Positions 54,209 through 63,285 of a DNA stretch of 64,000 nt are shown here, in pieces. The stretch is from Bifidobacterium breve (GTDB taxonomy: Bacteria; Actinomycetota; Actinomycetes; Nanopelagicales; Nanopelagicaceae): the NCBI GenBank assembly GCA_945883755.1, contig CAMCXX010000004.1:1-64000 (forward strand), written 5' to 3'. Positions within the stretch are counted from its first letter, which is position 1, and every line of letters starts with the position of its first letter. A program made the position numbers and the translations under genes. The notes below the pieces were generated by a model. That model made no database searches. It saw only the letters and a program-made list of their open reading frames with translations, and was not told the DNA's origin.

Positions 54209-54291
54209 CTTATCTAAATCACAACGGGCAATGCCAAGGAATGTGAAATTTGGGCAAACATATTGCCGATGTTGGTCATGCTGTAATTGTA
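54209..54291 (-). pseudogene. decayed duplicate of the speB 5' end
   Basis: This 83-base segment matches 53019-53102, including the TACAAT-N6-ATG promoter and start. A one-base deletion after codon 7 shifts the frame, giving a 21-residue product that ends in TAG. The rest of speB is absent. It lies between two secreted-protein genes, on the same strand, and could still fire as a promoter into the gene at 53227. Confidence 0.85.
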
Positions 54292-54297
54292 TCGGAG

Positions 54298-54936
54298 TTA
54301 CTTCTGGATAGGCAGAACAAAATCAAGAGGCACTTCAAATTTTGCTTCTCTCTTACTTGAATCCTTGTAATTCAGATAAACTCTGAGAAAATATCCACCA
54401 CTGTAACCTTTTAATCTTTCACCTTGTAAATATGAAAGTGGAATGGTCAAGTCCATGGTCTTAGATTCACCTGCTTTTACATACTGCCAGTCATAATTTC
54501 CTTTCACCACGATGTGTTGTACGCCTTCAGAGTGTTGAACTAAAACTCTAATTATATTTGCATCCACTTTTGATCTGAGAGTTACTGGAAATTTCATCTC
54601 CGCTGAAGAGTTGACAGTTAGCCCTCCCCAGTTAATAGGGCTTAAATAATCTACCTCTAAATCATTTTCTATGCTCCCAGTTTTCAGAATTGTCGCAACT
54701 GAGTCATAAAGATTAACTTTCTCAATGGGTGTTGGTGTTGGCTTTTTTACAGCACCGCCCTTATTCCAAACCAATTTCTTTCCAGATTTCGTACAGGTAA
54801 ATATCTTCCCGGCAACAACAGATTTGATTCCCGCTTTTTTACATACAGCACCAGCTTTTGCTGCTGCAGTTGCTGGAGATAATGGAGTTAATAAAGAGAT
54901 TATTAAAGCCAAGGCAAGTACTTTTCTATGCTTCAT
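54298..54936 (-). CDS. secreted protein with two-cysteine N-terminal module
   Basis: This 212-residue protein has a signal peptide (about 1-26), then a short basic module with two cysteines (about 28-60, GAVCKKAGIKS and IFTCTKSGKKLVW), a KPTPTP linker, and a beta-rich domain (about 75-210). The cysteine module occurs in many exported actinobacterial proteins by my recollection, without known function. It ends 7 bases before the decayed speB fragment. Start: ATG with AGGA 1 base before and TATAGG 8 bases before. Confidence 0.75.
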   Translation of the reverse strand: MKHRKVLALALIISLLTPLSPATAAAKAGAVCKKAGIKSVVAGKIFTCTKSGKKLVWNKGGAVKKPTPTPIEKVNLYDSVATILKTGSIENDLEVDYLSPINWGGLTVNSSAEMKFPVTLRSKVDANIIRVLVQHSEGVQHIVVKGNYDWQYVKAGESKTMDLTIPLSYLQGERLKGYSGGYFLRVYLNYKDSSKREAKFEVPLDFVLPIQK

Positions 54937-55002
54937 TCCTGAACCCTATACTTCTGTCTAACGAACGACTCATCGCCATAGTTCTGACTGCTAATCACTA
55001 TC

Positions 55003-55632
55003 TTATTTTACGGAAAACGAAGCATTTGGTATCAATGCCGGACATAGTTGACCGGGGGCAACTAGTGGTTCAAAATGCCACCACTCATTTTCATATACGC
55101 GACATAAGCCAAATTTATATCCATTTATTTCAAGCCACTTCGCACCAGCTGGTCCAGTTGGATAATTAACATCTATGGCAATTCCTTTTGGATGATGAGA
55201 TAGGTCTGGCGGTAAAACCCATTTACTTGCCTCCTCAACAGTTTTGTATTTCTCAACTGCTTCATTGAATAAAACAAGTTGCCTATCTTTGCTTCTAAAA
55301 CCAGAGGTTATATATATTTTTACTCCCTCCAATTCTGCTTGAGCTTGTGCTGCTAGAAATCTATTTTTTACCATTGGATTTAAATCAAAGACATCTTCGC
55401 TAGGTGCAGTAATTTGGGTTGCGCCAAGTGATTGCTGCTCGGTCATGCATCCAATTGTTTCTGTAGTTTGCCAATAGTAATTAGTAGTTTGCTCAAAGCA
55501 CCACAACGGCGTTTCTATCACTACTGCAACTGGTGTCGCCTCTTGATATGTATCTTTTTCATAGTAAATAACTGAGATCAAAAGGACCAATAGATACCCG
55601 GTACCAAAAAGTGCGAGATACCTTTTTTCCAT
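55003..55632 (-). CDS. membrane-anchored D,D-carboxypeptidase (VanY family)
   Basis: This 209-residue protein has an N-terminal membrane anchor (about 7-24) and a VanY-type zinc peptidase domain: SGFRS (110-114), SHHPKGIAID (145-154) giving the SxHxxGxAxD zinc motif, and EWWHFE (183-188). Such enzymes trim D-Ala from peptidoglycan stems. The start is supported by TACACT 6 bases upstream. C45 and C62 and C177 and C197 could pair. Confidence 0.88.
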   Translation of the reverse strand: MEKRYLALFGTGYLLVLLISVIYYEKDTYQEATPVAVVIETPLWCFEQTTNYYWQTTETIGCMTEQQSLGATQITAPSEDVFDLNPMVKNRFLAAQAQAELEGVKIYITSGFRSKDRQLVLFNEAVEKYKTVEEASKWVLPPDLSHHPKGIAIDVNYPTGPAGAKWLEINGYKFGLCRVYENEWWHFEPLVAPGQLCPALIPNASFSVK

Positions 55633-55638
55633 TAAAGA

Positions 55639-55644
55639 AGTGTA
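55639..55644 (-). promoter_or_regulatory. -10 box of the VanY-type gene
   Basis: TACACT ends 6 bases before the ATG at 55632, predicting a leaderless mRNA separate from the pot operon upstream. Confidence 0.5.
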
Positions 55645-55694
55645 ATTATGTGAGTGCTATCTATCAATATCAGATTTGAAATTAGAAGTTAAAG

Positions 55695-56495
55695 TTATGA
55701 AAGCTTGCTCTTGCGTTTGCTGGCTAGGACCTGTCCAACAATCACAATTGCCAAAGCAATAAAGAACATCGCTGCACCAATCACATTTGCTTGTGCTGGT
55801 ACGCCTCGAATCGCTGAGGTATAAACAAACTTTGGAAAGGTAATTTCAGTACCAATGGTGAAGTTGGTGATGATGAAATCATCAAATGAAAGGCTGAAGG
55901 CCAACAGCGCAGCAGCTGCGATACCTGGTGCTACTAATGGCAATGTCACTCGGCGGAAGGTTTGCCATTCGTTGGCGTATAGATCCATCGCCGCTTGTTC
56001 CAGTCGTGGATCAAGGGATGCAATTCGCGCTTTAACTGTTACAACCACAAAGGAGATACAAAACATGATGTGCGCAATAATTGTTGTAACAAAGCCAGTA
56101 TCAACTCCTAATCCAATAAACATAGTAAGTAAAGATGCGCCAAGAACAATCTCAGGAGTTGCCATTGGTAGGAAAATTAGTAGGTTTGTAGATGAGCGAC
56201 CTTTGAAGTGATATCTACCTAGTGCAAAGGCGATTAAGGTTCCTAAAATTGTGGCAAATATTGTGGAGGTTAAACCAATCTTTAATGAGTTACCAAGTGC
56301 GGTACAAATTTCAGGCGCAGCACATGGATTTGCCCAATTCTTTAGGGTGAATCCCTTCCAGGTTAAATTACTTTTGCCACCGTCATTAAATGAAAAAGCG
56401 ATGGTGTAAATAATTGGAATAAAAATATAGGTGAATGCTAAGAAGGCGTAGATTCTGATTAGATTCTTAGAGGCCCAACGCTTAACTGATCTCAT
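55695..56495 (-). CDS. potC: polyamine ABC transporter permease (PotC type)
   Basis: This 266-residue permease has six predicted helices and the ABC-interaction loop EQAAMDLYANEWQTFRRVTLPLVAPG. It closely resembles the spermidine/putrescine PotC class. It overlaps the potB-like stop by 4 bases and is last in the potD-potA-potB-potC order. Confidence 0.9.
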   Translation of the reverse strand: MRSVKRWASKNLIRIYAFLAFTYIFIPIIYTIAFSFNDGGKSNLTWKGFTLKNWANPCAAPEICTALGNSLKIGLTSTIFATILGTLIAFALGRYHFKGRSSTNLLIFLPMATPEIVLGASLLTMFIGLGVDTGFVTTIIAHIMFCISFVVVTVKARIASLDPRLEQAAMDLYANEWQTFRRVTLPLVAPGIAAAALLAFSLSFDDFIITNFTIGTEITFPKFVYTSAIRGVPAQANVIGAAMFFIALAIVIVGQVLASKRKSKLS

Positions 56496-57385
56496 ACTAA
56501 CTCCTCAGTACCAGCTCTTCGGATATAGAAGGTCACTAAAATTAATATTGCAGCCATCAACATAAATGAGAGCGCTGCTGCAGTTGGGTAATCAACTATT
56601 CGGAAGTAGTAAGCATCAATTACATTTCCCAGCATCTTGCTCTTGGGATCTCCCAAGATTGCCGCATTTATGTAATCACCAGCTGCTGGAATAAAGGTTA
56701 GTAATGTGCCAGCAACAACACCTGGCATGGAAAGTGGCAGCGTTACCTTTCTAAATGTAGTTAAGCCATTTGCATATAGATCGCCGGCCGCCTCCATGGT
56801 GCGTGGATCAATTCTTTCTAAGCTGGCATAAAGTGGCAGCGTCATAAATGGCAGGAAGTTGTAGGTAAGTCCGGTGACTACGGCAAATGGTGTTGCGGTA
56901 ATTGAGGTGGTGTCACCAATAATTGAAACCGCTCGGAGCGCCGAGACAACCGGTCCCTCCTCACCCAAAATCTGCTTCCATGCAATTGTGCGAAGTAAGA
57001 AAGAGGTAAAAAATGGTGCGATCACCATTACTAATAAAATATTTTTATATCGGCCAGATTTAAAGGCGATCGCATACGCCAATGGATAAGCAATTGCTAG
57101 CGCCAAGATGGTGGCTAGAGTTGCATATAGAAATGAGCGATAGAACTGCTCCTTGCTGGCTAAGAAAGCATCTATGTAATTTTGAAAACGGTATGTCTGT
57201 TCAAAAAAACCGATCTCACCAGCTGGAGTTTTAGTTGAGGTAGCACCTAATTGCAGAATGGGAAAGATAAAAAAGATGCTGAGCCAGATTAAGCCAGGTG
57301 CAAGGAGAAGATATGGAATTAGCGAGCGATTGTTTTTTAAACCTTTTAACCTATTTGTAGTTTTCTGAACATGCAAAAAAGCCAC
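56492..57385 (-). CDS. potB: polyamine ABC transporter permease (PotB type)
   Basis: This permease has six helices and the coupling-loop segment MEAAGDLYANGLTTFRKVTLPLSMPG. The frame opens at 57451 inside potA; those codons look unlike protein. The GTG at 57385 lies just after the potA stop with GGAG upstream, giving 297 residues, and is preferred. Confidence 0.88.
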   Translation of the reverse strand: MAFLHVQKTTNRLKGLKNNRSLIPYLLLAPGLIWLSIFFIFPILQLGATSTKTPAGEIGFFEQTYRFQNYIDAFLASKEQFYRSFLYATLATILALAIAYPLAYAIAFKSGRYKNILLVMVIAPFFTSFLLRTIAWKQILGEEGPVVSALRAVSIIGDTTSITATPFAVVTGLTYNFLPFMTLPLYASLERIDPRTMEAAGDLYANGLTTFRKVTLPLSMPGVVAGTLLTFIPAAGDYINAAILGDPKSKMLGNVIDAYYFRIVDYPTAAALSFMLMAAILILVTFYIRRAGTEELV

Positions 57386-57387
57386 TG

Positions 57388-58518
57388 TTAGTGAGCTCCT
57401 GCAGATGCATCTTGGCTGCCATCTAAACCAAAGGTAAACATCGGCTCCCAAGAGAGAACAACTTTTTCGCCCTTTTTAAGGAAATCAGAGTCATCATCAT
57501 TTTGTTCAAAGACCATTAACTCTTTGCCCCATGGCATCTCTACCTGATACTGGGTTGAAACACCGATGTAGGAGATATCAGATACGACGCCGCCAGTTAA
57601 TACATTGCCAGTTGCGCCCTTGCCCTCTGGTGCAATTCTAAATTTTTCCGGTCTGATTCCAGCCAAAATTGAAGCACCCGTTGCTGATGAACGACGCTTT
57701 GGCATTGCGATCTTATTGCCGTGCAAATCAACAATTAAATTATCACCATCATTGCCACTGACAGTTCCTGGAATTAAATTAGATTGACCTAAGAAGTTAG
57801 CTACAAATGCTGTCTTTGGTGAGTCATAAAGATCATCGGGTGATCCCATCTGCTCGATCTTGCCATTGTTCATAACGGCAATTGTGTCCGCCATGGTCAT
57901 CGCCTCTTCTTGATCATGAGTTACATGCACAAAGGTGATACCTATTTCAGTTTGAATCCACTTTAACTCAATCTGCATCTGTCGGCGCAGTTTTAGATCA
58001 AGAGCGCCAAGTGGCTCATCAAGCAGAAGTAATGCTGGTCGATTAACAATCGCACGTGCAACTGCAATACGTTGCTGTTGACCACCAGATAATTGACCTG
58101 GCTTGCGTTGAGCTAGTTGTGGTAATTCAACTAAGTTTAAAACCTTATCTACCTGCTCCTTGATTAAATCATTGGAGATTCCACGTCGGCGTAAACCAAA
58201 GGCGATATTTTCATAAATTGAAAGGTGTGGAAATAATGCGTAATTTTGAAAGACGGTATTAACTGGGCGTTGATAAGGTCTCATATCGGTGATATCGGTT
58301 GTACCAACATGAATCGAACCCGAGGTTGGCTCTTCTAATCCAGCGATCATTCGCAAGGTTGTGGTCTTGCCACAACCTGATGGACCAAGCAATGCAAAGA
58401 AAGAACCTTTGGCAATAGTTAAGGAGAGATCATCAACTGCAACAAAATCTCCAAATGTCTTTGTGAGATTACGAAGAATTAAATCTCCGCGTGCAGATGT
58501 AGATGCATCCTGCGCCAT
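57388..58518 (-). CDS. potA: polyamine ABC transporter ATPase (PotA type)
   Basis: The 376-residue ATPase has GPSGCGKTT (Walker A), LSGGQQQR (signature), LLLLDEPLGALD (Walker B) and a C-terminal TOBE domain (about 255-350). It energises uptake of spermidine or putrescine with PotB and PotC. It starts 33 bases after the binding-protein gene. Confidence 0.93.
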   Translation of the reverse strand: MAQDASTSARGDLILRNLTKTFGDFVAVDDLSLTIAKGSFFALLGPSGCGKTTTLRMIAGLEEPTSGSIHVGTTDITDMRPYQRPVNTVFQNYALFPHLSIYENIAFGLRRRGISNDLIKEQVDKVLNLVELPQLAQRKPGQLSGGQQQRIAVARAIVNRPALLLLDEPLGALDLKLRRQMQIELKWIQTEIGITFVHVTHDQEEAMTMADTIAVMNNGKIEQMGSPDDLYDSPKTAFVANFLGQSNLIPGTVSGNDGDNLIVDLHGNKIAMPKRRSSATGASILAGIRPEKFRIAPEGKGATGNVLTGGVVSDISYIGVSTQYQVEMPWGKELMVFEQNDDDSDFLKKGEKVVLSWEPMFTFGLDGSQDASAGAH

Positions 58519-58551
58519 TTACCAAGCCCCCTTAAAAAACTAAATCTAAAT

Positions 58552-59784
58552 TTAGATATTTCCAGATGCTTCTTGGAAAGCGGTCTGGAAGGAGGTCTCT
58601 TCAGCAACTGTTAAGTCACGGAAAATTTTCAAGCGAGATAATGTTGAAGCTGATGGGAAAATAAACTCACTCTTTGCAAGCTCTGGATCAATACTCTCCA
58701 TCGCCTCCTGTGCGCCCTTTACTGGTGTTACATAATTGATGTAAGCAGCAGCGGTAGCAGCAACAACTGGGTCGTAGTAGTAATTCATCAAAGTACTTGC
58801 CTCTGTTGCCTTAGATGATGTCATGGGAATCATGAAGTTATCACCAGAGATGGTTCCGCCTGATTCTGGAATTGCGAAATCAAATTTGCCATCATTTTCT
58901 AGCGCTAATTGGAAGATATCGCCAGACCAACCAATTACGGCAACCGCATCTCCGTTGAAGAGATCCTGGACATAATCATTTCCCTTTACCTGGCGGATAA
59001 ATCCATCTGAAATCTTGCCTGTCATGAAATCAATTGCATTCATAAATTGGTCTTCCGTGAATGGTTTTGCGATGTCTACGCCTTGGTATTGCAAAATAAT
59101 GCCGATGGTGTCGCGCATCTCTGATACGACCTCCACCTTGCCCTTATTGGCTGGTGCAAATAATTGATCTACAGTTTTAATACCACCAGGAATCTTCTCT
59201 TTATTCCAACCAAAGCCACCCATAATTCCCTGGTAGGTCATTGTCTTCTTGCGGCCTGGATCAAATGTTGGATTTAATAATGAATCAAGGATATTTACCT
59301 TATTTGGAAGCGCGGCTTCATCTAGATCTTGTAGGTAACCAAGACGTGCCCAACGAGCGGTCATCCAATCGGTTAAGGTAACAATGTCATAACCAATATC
59401 TTTATTTGCTTGAAGCTTTGGCTGTACTGGTGCATTGAACTCATCATTATCATTAATTACTTCACTGTACTTAACATCAATTCCGGTTTGCTCGATAAAT
59501 GCAGTAAGTGTTGGAAATGAAATTCCATCATCTGCTAAATCTAAATACTCAGGCCAATTTGCCCAGCGAAGTTGTCCGCCGCCACCGCCGCTACCACTGC
59601 TACATGAAGCAAGTGCAAGTGCTGCTCCTGCGCCACCAACTCCTGCCAACACTGTTCTGCGGGATAATGATTTTGAAATTAAGTTTTTAATCTCTGATGG
59701 AATCGAATTATCTGCCGCTAACTTATTTAACTTACTCTTTTTTGAGTTACTTGAGTTATTTGTGTTGGAGCTGTTGTTGGTCAT
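58552..59784 (-). CDS. potD: polyamine-binding lipoprotein (PotD type), Tat-exported
   Basis: The 410-residue solute-binding protein has an unusual 40-residue Asn/Ser/Lys-rich start, then twin arginines (SRRTVLAG, R42-R43), a hydrophobic stretch, and a lipobox ending LASC with C61. That points to Tat export followed by lipidation. The mature part opens with RWANWPEYLDL, typical of PotD-like proteins. It is the first gene of the importer operon. Confidence 0.92.
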   Translation of the reverse strand: MTNNSSNTNNSSNSKKSKLNKLAADNSIPSEIKNLISKSLSRRTVLAGVGGAGAALALASCSSGSGGGGGQLRWANWPEYLDLADDGISFPTLTAFIEQTGIDVKYSEVINDNDEFNAPVQPKLQANKDIGYDIVTLTDWMTARWARLGYLQDLDEAALPNKVNILDSLLNPTFDPGRKKTMTYQGIMGGFGWNKEKIPGGIKTVDQLFAPANKGKVEVVSEMRDTIGIILQYQGVDIAKPFTEDQFMNAIDFMTGKISDGFIRQVKGNDYVQDLFNGDAVAVIGWSGDIFQLALENDGKFDFAIPESGGTISGDNFMIPMTSSKATEASTLMNYYYDPVVAATAAAYINYVTPVKGAQEAMESIDPELAKSEFIFPSASTLSRLKIFRDLTVAEETSFQTAFQEASGNI

Positions 59785-59861
59785 CGCACCACTTTCTGAT
59801 CAGGGCTGAGAGAGATCAGCCACTTGGATTAGCGAAATCCTAGACCCCAAAAGCGCTGCTG

Positions 59862-61289
59862 TTAAGCATTTATATTGGTCATTACATGCTTAATTCTGGT
59901 GTAATCCTCAAAGCCGTAACCTGAGAGATCCTTACCAACTCCAGATCGACCAAAACCACCATGAGGCATCTCAGCCACCAGCGGAATATGGGTGTTGATC
60001 CAGACGCAACCAAAATCAAAGGCCTTCGCCAATCGCATCGCCCGACCATGATCCTTTGTCCAAACACTTGAAGCTAGACCGTACTCAACCCCATTTGCAT
60101 ACTCAATCGCCTGGCTCTCATCTGTGAACTTTTGAACTGTAATAACTGGACCAAAGATCTCATTTTGAATGATCTCATCATCTTGTTTTAGATCAACTAC
60201 AACAGTTGGTGCAAAGAAAAATCCTGGGCGATCTAATACCTTGCCGCCGGCAGTTACTTTGGCATGTGCTGGCAGGCGATCAATGAAGCCTTTAACTCGC
60301 TCTAATTGATTGGCATTATTTACTGGGCCAACTAATACATCCTCATCTGGATTTCCTACTGCAATCTTATCCTTAGCTTGTTCAGTTAATAACTGCACAA
60401 ATTTATCGTAAGCACTCGCTTCAACAATTACTCGAGTTGCAGCGGTGCAATCTTGGCCAGCATTAAAGAAGCCAGCAACTGCAATACCTTCTGCGGCAGC
60501 TTGTAGATCAGCATCGGCAAATACAACAACTGGTGCTTTGCCACCAAGCTCTAGGTGCACTTTTTTCACATCATCGGCTGCTGATTTTGCTACCTCAATA
60601 CCTGCACGAATTGAACCGGTAATTGAAACCATCGCTGGAATTTTGTGTGAGATTAAGGCACGGCCAGTATCCCGCTCGCCACAAACAACATTAAATACAC
60701 CAGCTGGTAAAAACTCACTCATAATCTGCGCCATAAATAAGGTTGAAGCGGGTGTGGTGTCAGATGGTTTTAATACAACAGTATTTCCAGCTGCGATTGC
60801 TGGTGCCCACTTCCAGACCGCCATCATCATTGGGTAATTCCATGGGGTTACCTGCGCACAAACGCCAATTGGTTCACGTCGCACAAATGAGGTCATGCCA
60901 TTCATATACTCACCCGCTGATTTACCCTCAAGATTTCGAGCAGCACCAGCAAAAAATCTAATCTGATCAATCATGGGCGGAATCTCCTCGCTCATGGTGA
61001 CTGAAATTGGCTTGCCACAATTTTCAGATTCAATTGCAACTAATTTTTCCGCATTTGCTTCAAGCGCATCGGCAATTTTCAGTAAGGCCTTTTGGCGAGT
61101 AGATGGTGTGGCATCGCGCCACTCTGGAAAGGCGGCAGCGGCAGCTTTTAATGCGGCATCAACATCTGCCTCATTTGAGTTTGGTGCAGTCGCAAAAACT
61201 TTTCCGGTTGCGGGATTTACTAACTCAGTTGTTTTGCCAGATTTAGAATCTACCGATTGACCATTAACAAAATTCTTTAGCACCTTCAC
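59862..61289 (-). CDS. aldehyde dehydrogenase, aminobutyraldehyde type
   Basis: The 475-residue NAD-dependent enzyme has ELGGKAP (E247) and FNAGQDC (C281), the general base and nucleophile. The overall pattern and the pot genes suggest 4-aminobutyraldehyde dehydrogenase (PatD-like), which makes GABA for GabT. The start is GTG with GGAAAGG upstream. No putrescine aminotransferase lies nearby. Betaine aldehyde dehydrogenases are close relatives. Confidence 0.85.
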   Translation of the reverse strand: MKVLKNFVNGQSVDSKSGKTTELVNPATGKVFATAPNSNEADVDAALKAAAAAFPEWRDATPSTRQKALLKIADALEANAEKLVAIESENCGKPISVTMSEEIPPMIDQIRFFAGAARNLEGKSAGEYMNGMTSFVRREPIGVCAQVTPWNYPMMMAVWKWAPAIAAGNTVVLKPSDTTPASTLFMAQIMSEFLPAGVFNVVCGERDTGRALISHKIPAMVSITGSIRAGIEVAKSAADDVKKVHLELGGKAPVVVFADADLQAAAEGIAVAGFFNAGQDCTAATRVIVEASAYDKFVQLLTEQAKDKIAVGNPDEDVLVGPVNNANQLERVKGFIDRLPAHAKVTAGGKVLDRPGFFFAPTVVVDLKQDDEIIQNEIFGPVITVQKFTDESQAIEYANGVEYGLASSVWTKDHGRAMRLAKAFDFGCVWINTHIPLVAEMPHGGFGRSGVGKDLSGYGFEDYTRIKHVMTNINA

Positions 61290-61328
61290 TTTAAAGCCTT
61301 TCCACTTCTAACTTATTTTCTAGGAAGC

Positions 61329-62438
61329 TTACTTAGCCGAGGATACTTCGGCCGCTGCTAATTGACCACATGCCCCATCAATCTCACGGCCACGGGTATC
61401 GCGAACAGTTACCGGCACCCCATAACCTTCCAGGATCTCAACAAAGGCTCGCTCATCTTCGGCCCTAGAGGCGGTCCACTTTGAACCGGGGGTTGGATTT
61501 AGTGGAATTAAATTTACATGTGCATTTTTATTCTTCAACAAGCGGCCAAGTAGATCTGCCCGCCATGCTTGATCATTAATATCTCTAATTAATGCATACT
61601 CAATTGAGTAACGCCTGCCAGTCTTTGCTTCATAACGATCTGCTGCCTGTAAAACCTCGCGCACCTTCCAGCGAGAGTTAATTGGCACCAAGGAATCTCT
61701 CAATTCATCATCGGGAGTATGCAATGAGATAGCAAGTGTTACTGGTATATCCTCATCAATTAACTTATCAATTCCACTAACTAAACCAACTGTTGATACG
61801 GTAACTGATCGAGCACCGATACCAAGACCATTTGGTTGTGGCGAGGTTAAATTTCTAACTGATTGCATTACCGGTTTGTAATTAGCGAGCGGCTCACCCA
61901 TTCCCATAAAGACCACATTTGATAAACGAGTTTCACCCCCTGGTAACTCACCGGCTGCACACGCCTTTGCCGCCATCACAACTTGAGCGGTAATTTCACC
62001 AGCGGTTAAGTTTCTAGTTAATCCTGCTTGGCCAGTTGCACAAAATGGGCACTTCATTCCGCACCCGGCTTGGGATGAGATACAAACTGTGGTGCGATCG
62101 GTGTACTTCATCAATACCGATTCAACCAATACGCCATCATGTAATCGCCATAAATCTTTTCTGGTCTTGCCACCATCGCAGGTAATTGAGCGAACTAAGG
62201 TAAGTAATTTAGGTAAAAATGCATCAGCTAATGGTTGGCGAAGCTCCTTGGGAATATCACTCCAGGACTCTGGATCATCGTTGTAATGAGTGAAGAAATG
62301 AACCGCTAATTGATTGGCACGAAAGGCTGGTAGCCCAAGCTCCTCCGCCCGCTCCTTGCGCTGTGCCACAGTTAAATCAGATAAATGAATCGGTGCTTTC
62401 TTCTTCTCAACTGGTGCATCAAATACTAAATCAATCAC
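61329..62438 (-). CDS. rlmN: 23S rRNA (A2503-C2) methyltransferase
   Basis: RlmN is a dual-specificity radical-SAM methylase of 23S rRNA and some tRNAs. The 369 residues have CGMKCPFC (CX3CX2C), the GMGEPLAN segment, and a C-terminal catalytic Cys in GACGQLA. The start GTG overlaps the cdsA stop by one base. Confidence 0.95.
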   Translation of the reverse strand: MIDLVFDAPVEKKKAPIHLSDLTVAQRKERAEELGLPAFRANQLAVHFFTHYNDDPESWSDIPKELRQPLADAFLPKLLTLVRSITCDGGKTRKDLWRLHDGVLVESVLMKYTDRTTVCISSQAGCGMKCPFCATGQAGLTRNLTAGEITAQVVMAAKACAAGELPGGETRLSNVVFMGMGEPLANYKPVMQSVRNLTSPQPNGLGIGARSVTVSTVGLVSGIDKLIDEDIPVTLAISLHTPDDELRDSLVPINSRWKVREVLQAADRYEAKTGRRYSIEYALIRDINDQAWRADLLGRLLKNKNAHVNLIPLNPTPGSKWTASRAEDERAFVEILEGYGVPVTVRDTRGREIDGACGQLAAAEVSSAK

Positions 62439-63283
62439 TAGAGGTACCGATTAATTAATTCAAAGGCAAACCAAACCGCAGGTGCGGTAAAGAGTGCTGA
62501 ATCTAGCCGATCCATAATTCCGCCATGGCCAGGAAGAAGGTTAGACATATCTTTAATCGCTAGATCTCGCTTGATTGCACTTTCAATTAAATCACCACAG
62601 GTTGCAGTAACAACTGTCATCAATCCAATTGCGCTGCCGATATACCACGCCACATCAAAGGTGTTATGAAAAATTAAGGCACCACCAATTAAGGATGCGA
62701 CTAAACCACCAATTAACCCCTCCCAAGATTTCTTAGGACTGATACTTGGCGCCATCTTATGTTTACCAAAGATAACTCCGGCAAAGTAGGCGAAGGTATC
62801 GTTGCAGGCGATCAAAATAACTAATGCCAATATTCGCTCACCGCCCTCTGGATCGTTGGCTAGCAACAAGATAAATCCACCAAGAACGGCAAGGTAGAAG
62901 ACTGAGAAGACCGCCGATGTTGATCGCTTAATAAAATCTTTTTGCGAGATAAGTAATAGTAAAAACATCAAGATTGGAATGATTAAGCCAGTTGAGACCG
63001 CTAGCCCTTCAGTGTCACCAAACCAAGAGGCGAGCAAAATAATTAAGGAGGCGGCCATAATTGGTAGATCCGGTAGTTCAATCCCACCAGTTCGGTAGGC
63101 GTGGGTTAACTCGCGAACGCCCAACATAATTACTACACAGATTAAAGCTAAAAACAAAAGTGGCTGTAAGTAGATGGAACCAAAGATCAAGGTAAGTAAA
63201 AGTAGGGAGACTAAAATTGAAGGCAGTAACTTACGGCCTGCGCGTTTATTTATCGCATCATTAATTGAATGCAGATCAGCCAT
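62438..63283 (-). CDS. cdsA: phosphatidate cytidylyltransferase
   Basis: CdsA makes CDP-diacylglycerol for phospholipids. This 281-residue polytopic protein has [12 protein letters not shown] and the signature [21 protein letters not shown] followed by IMDRLD. It starts 2 bases after frr. It supplies the substrate of PgsA at 22150. Confidence 0.95.
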   Translation of the reverse strand: MADLHSINDAINKRAGRKLLPSILVSLLLLTLIFGSIYLQPLLFLALICVVIMLGVRELTHAYRTGGIELPDLPIMAASLIILLASWFGDTEGLAVSTGLIIPILMFLLLLISQKDFIKRSTSAVFSVFYLAVLGGFILLLANDPEGGERILALVILIACNDTFAYFAGVIFGKHKMAPSISPKKSWEGLIGGLVASLIGGALIFHNTFDVAWYIGSAIGLMTVVTATCGDLIESAIKRDLAIKDMSNLLPGHGGIMDRLDSALFTAPAVWFAFELINRYL

Positions 63284-63285
63284 AT

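Noticed and set aside
54214-54279. 21-codon frame in the speB duplicate as a real peptide gene
   Set aside because: It arises from a frameshift in a partial gene copy; nothing suggests selection for the peptide.
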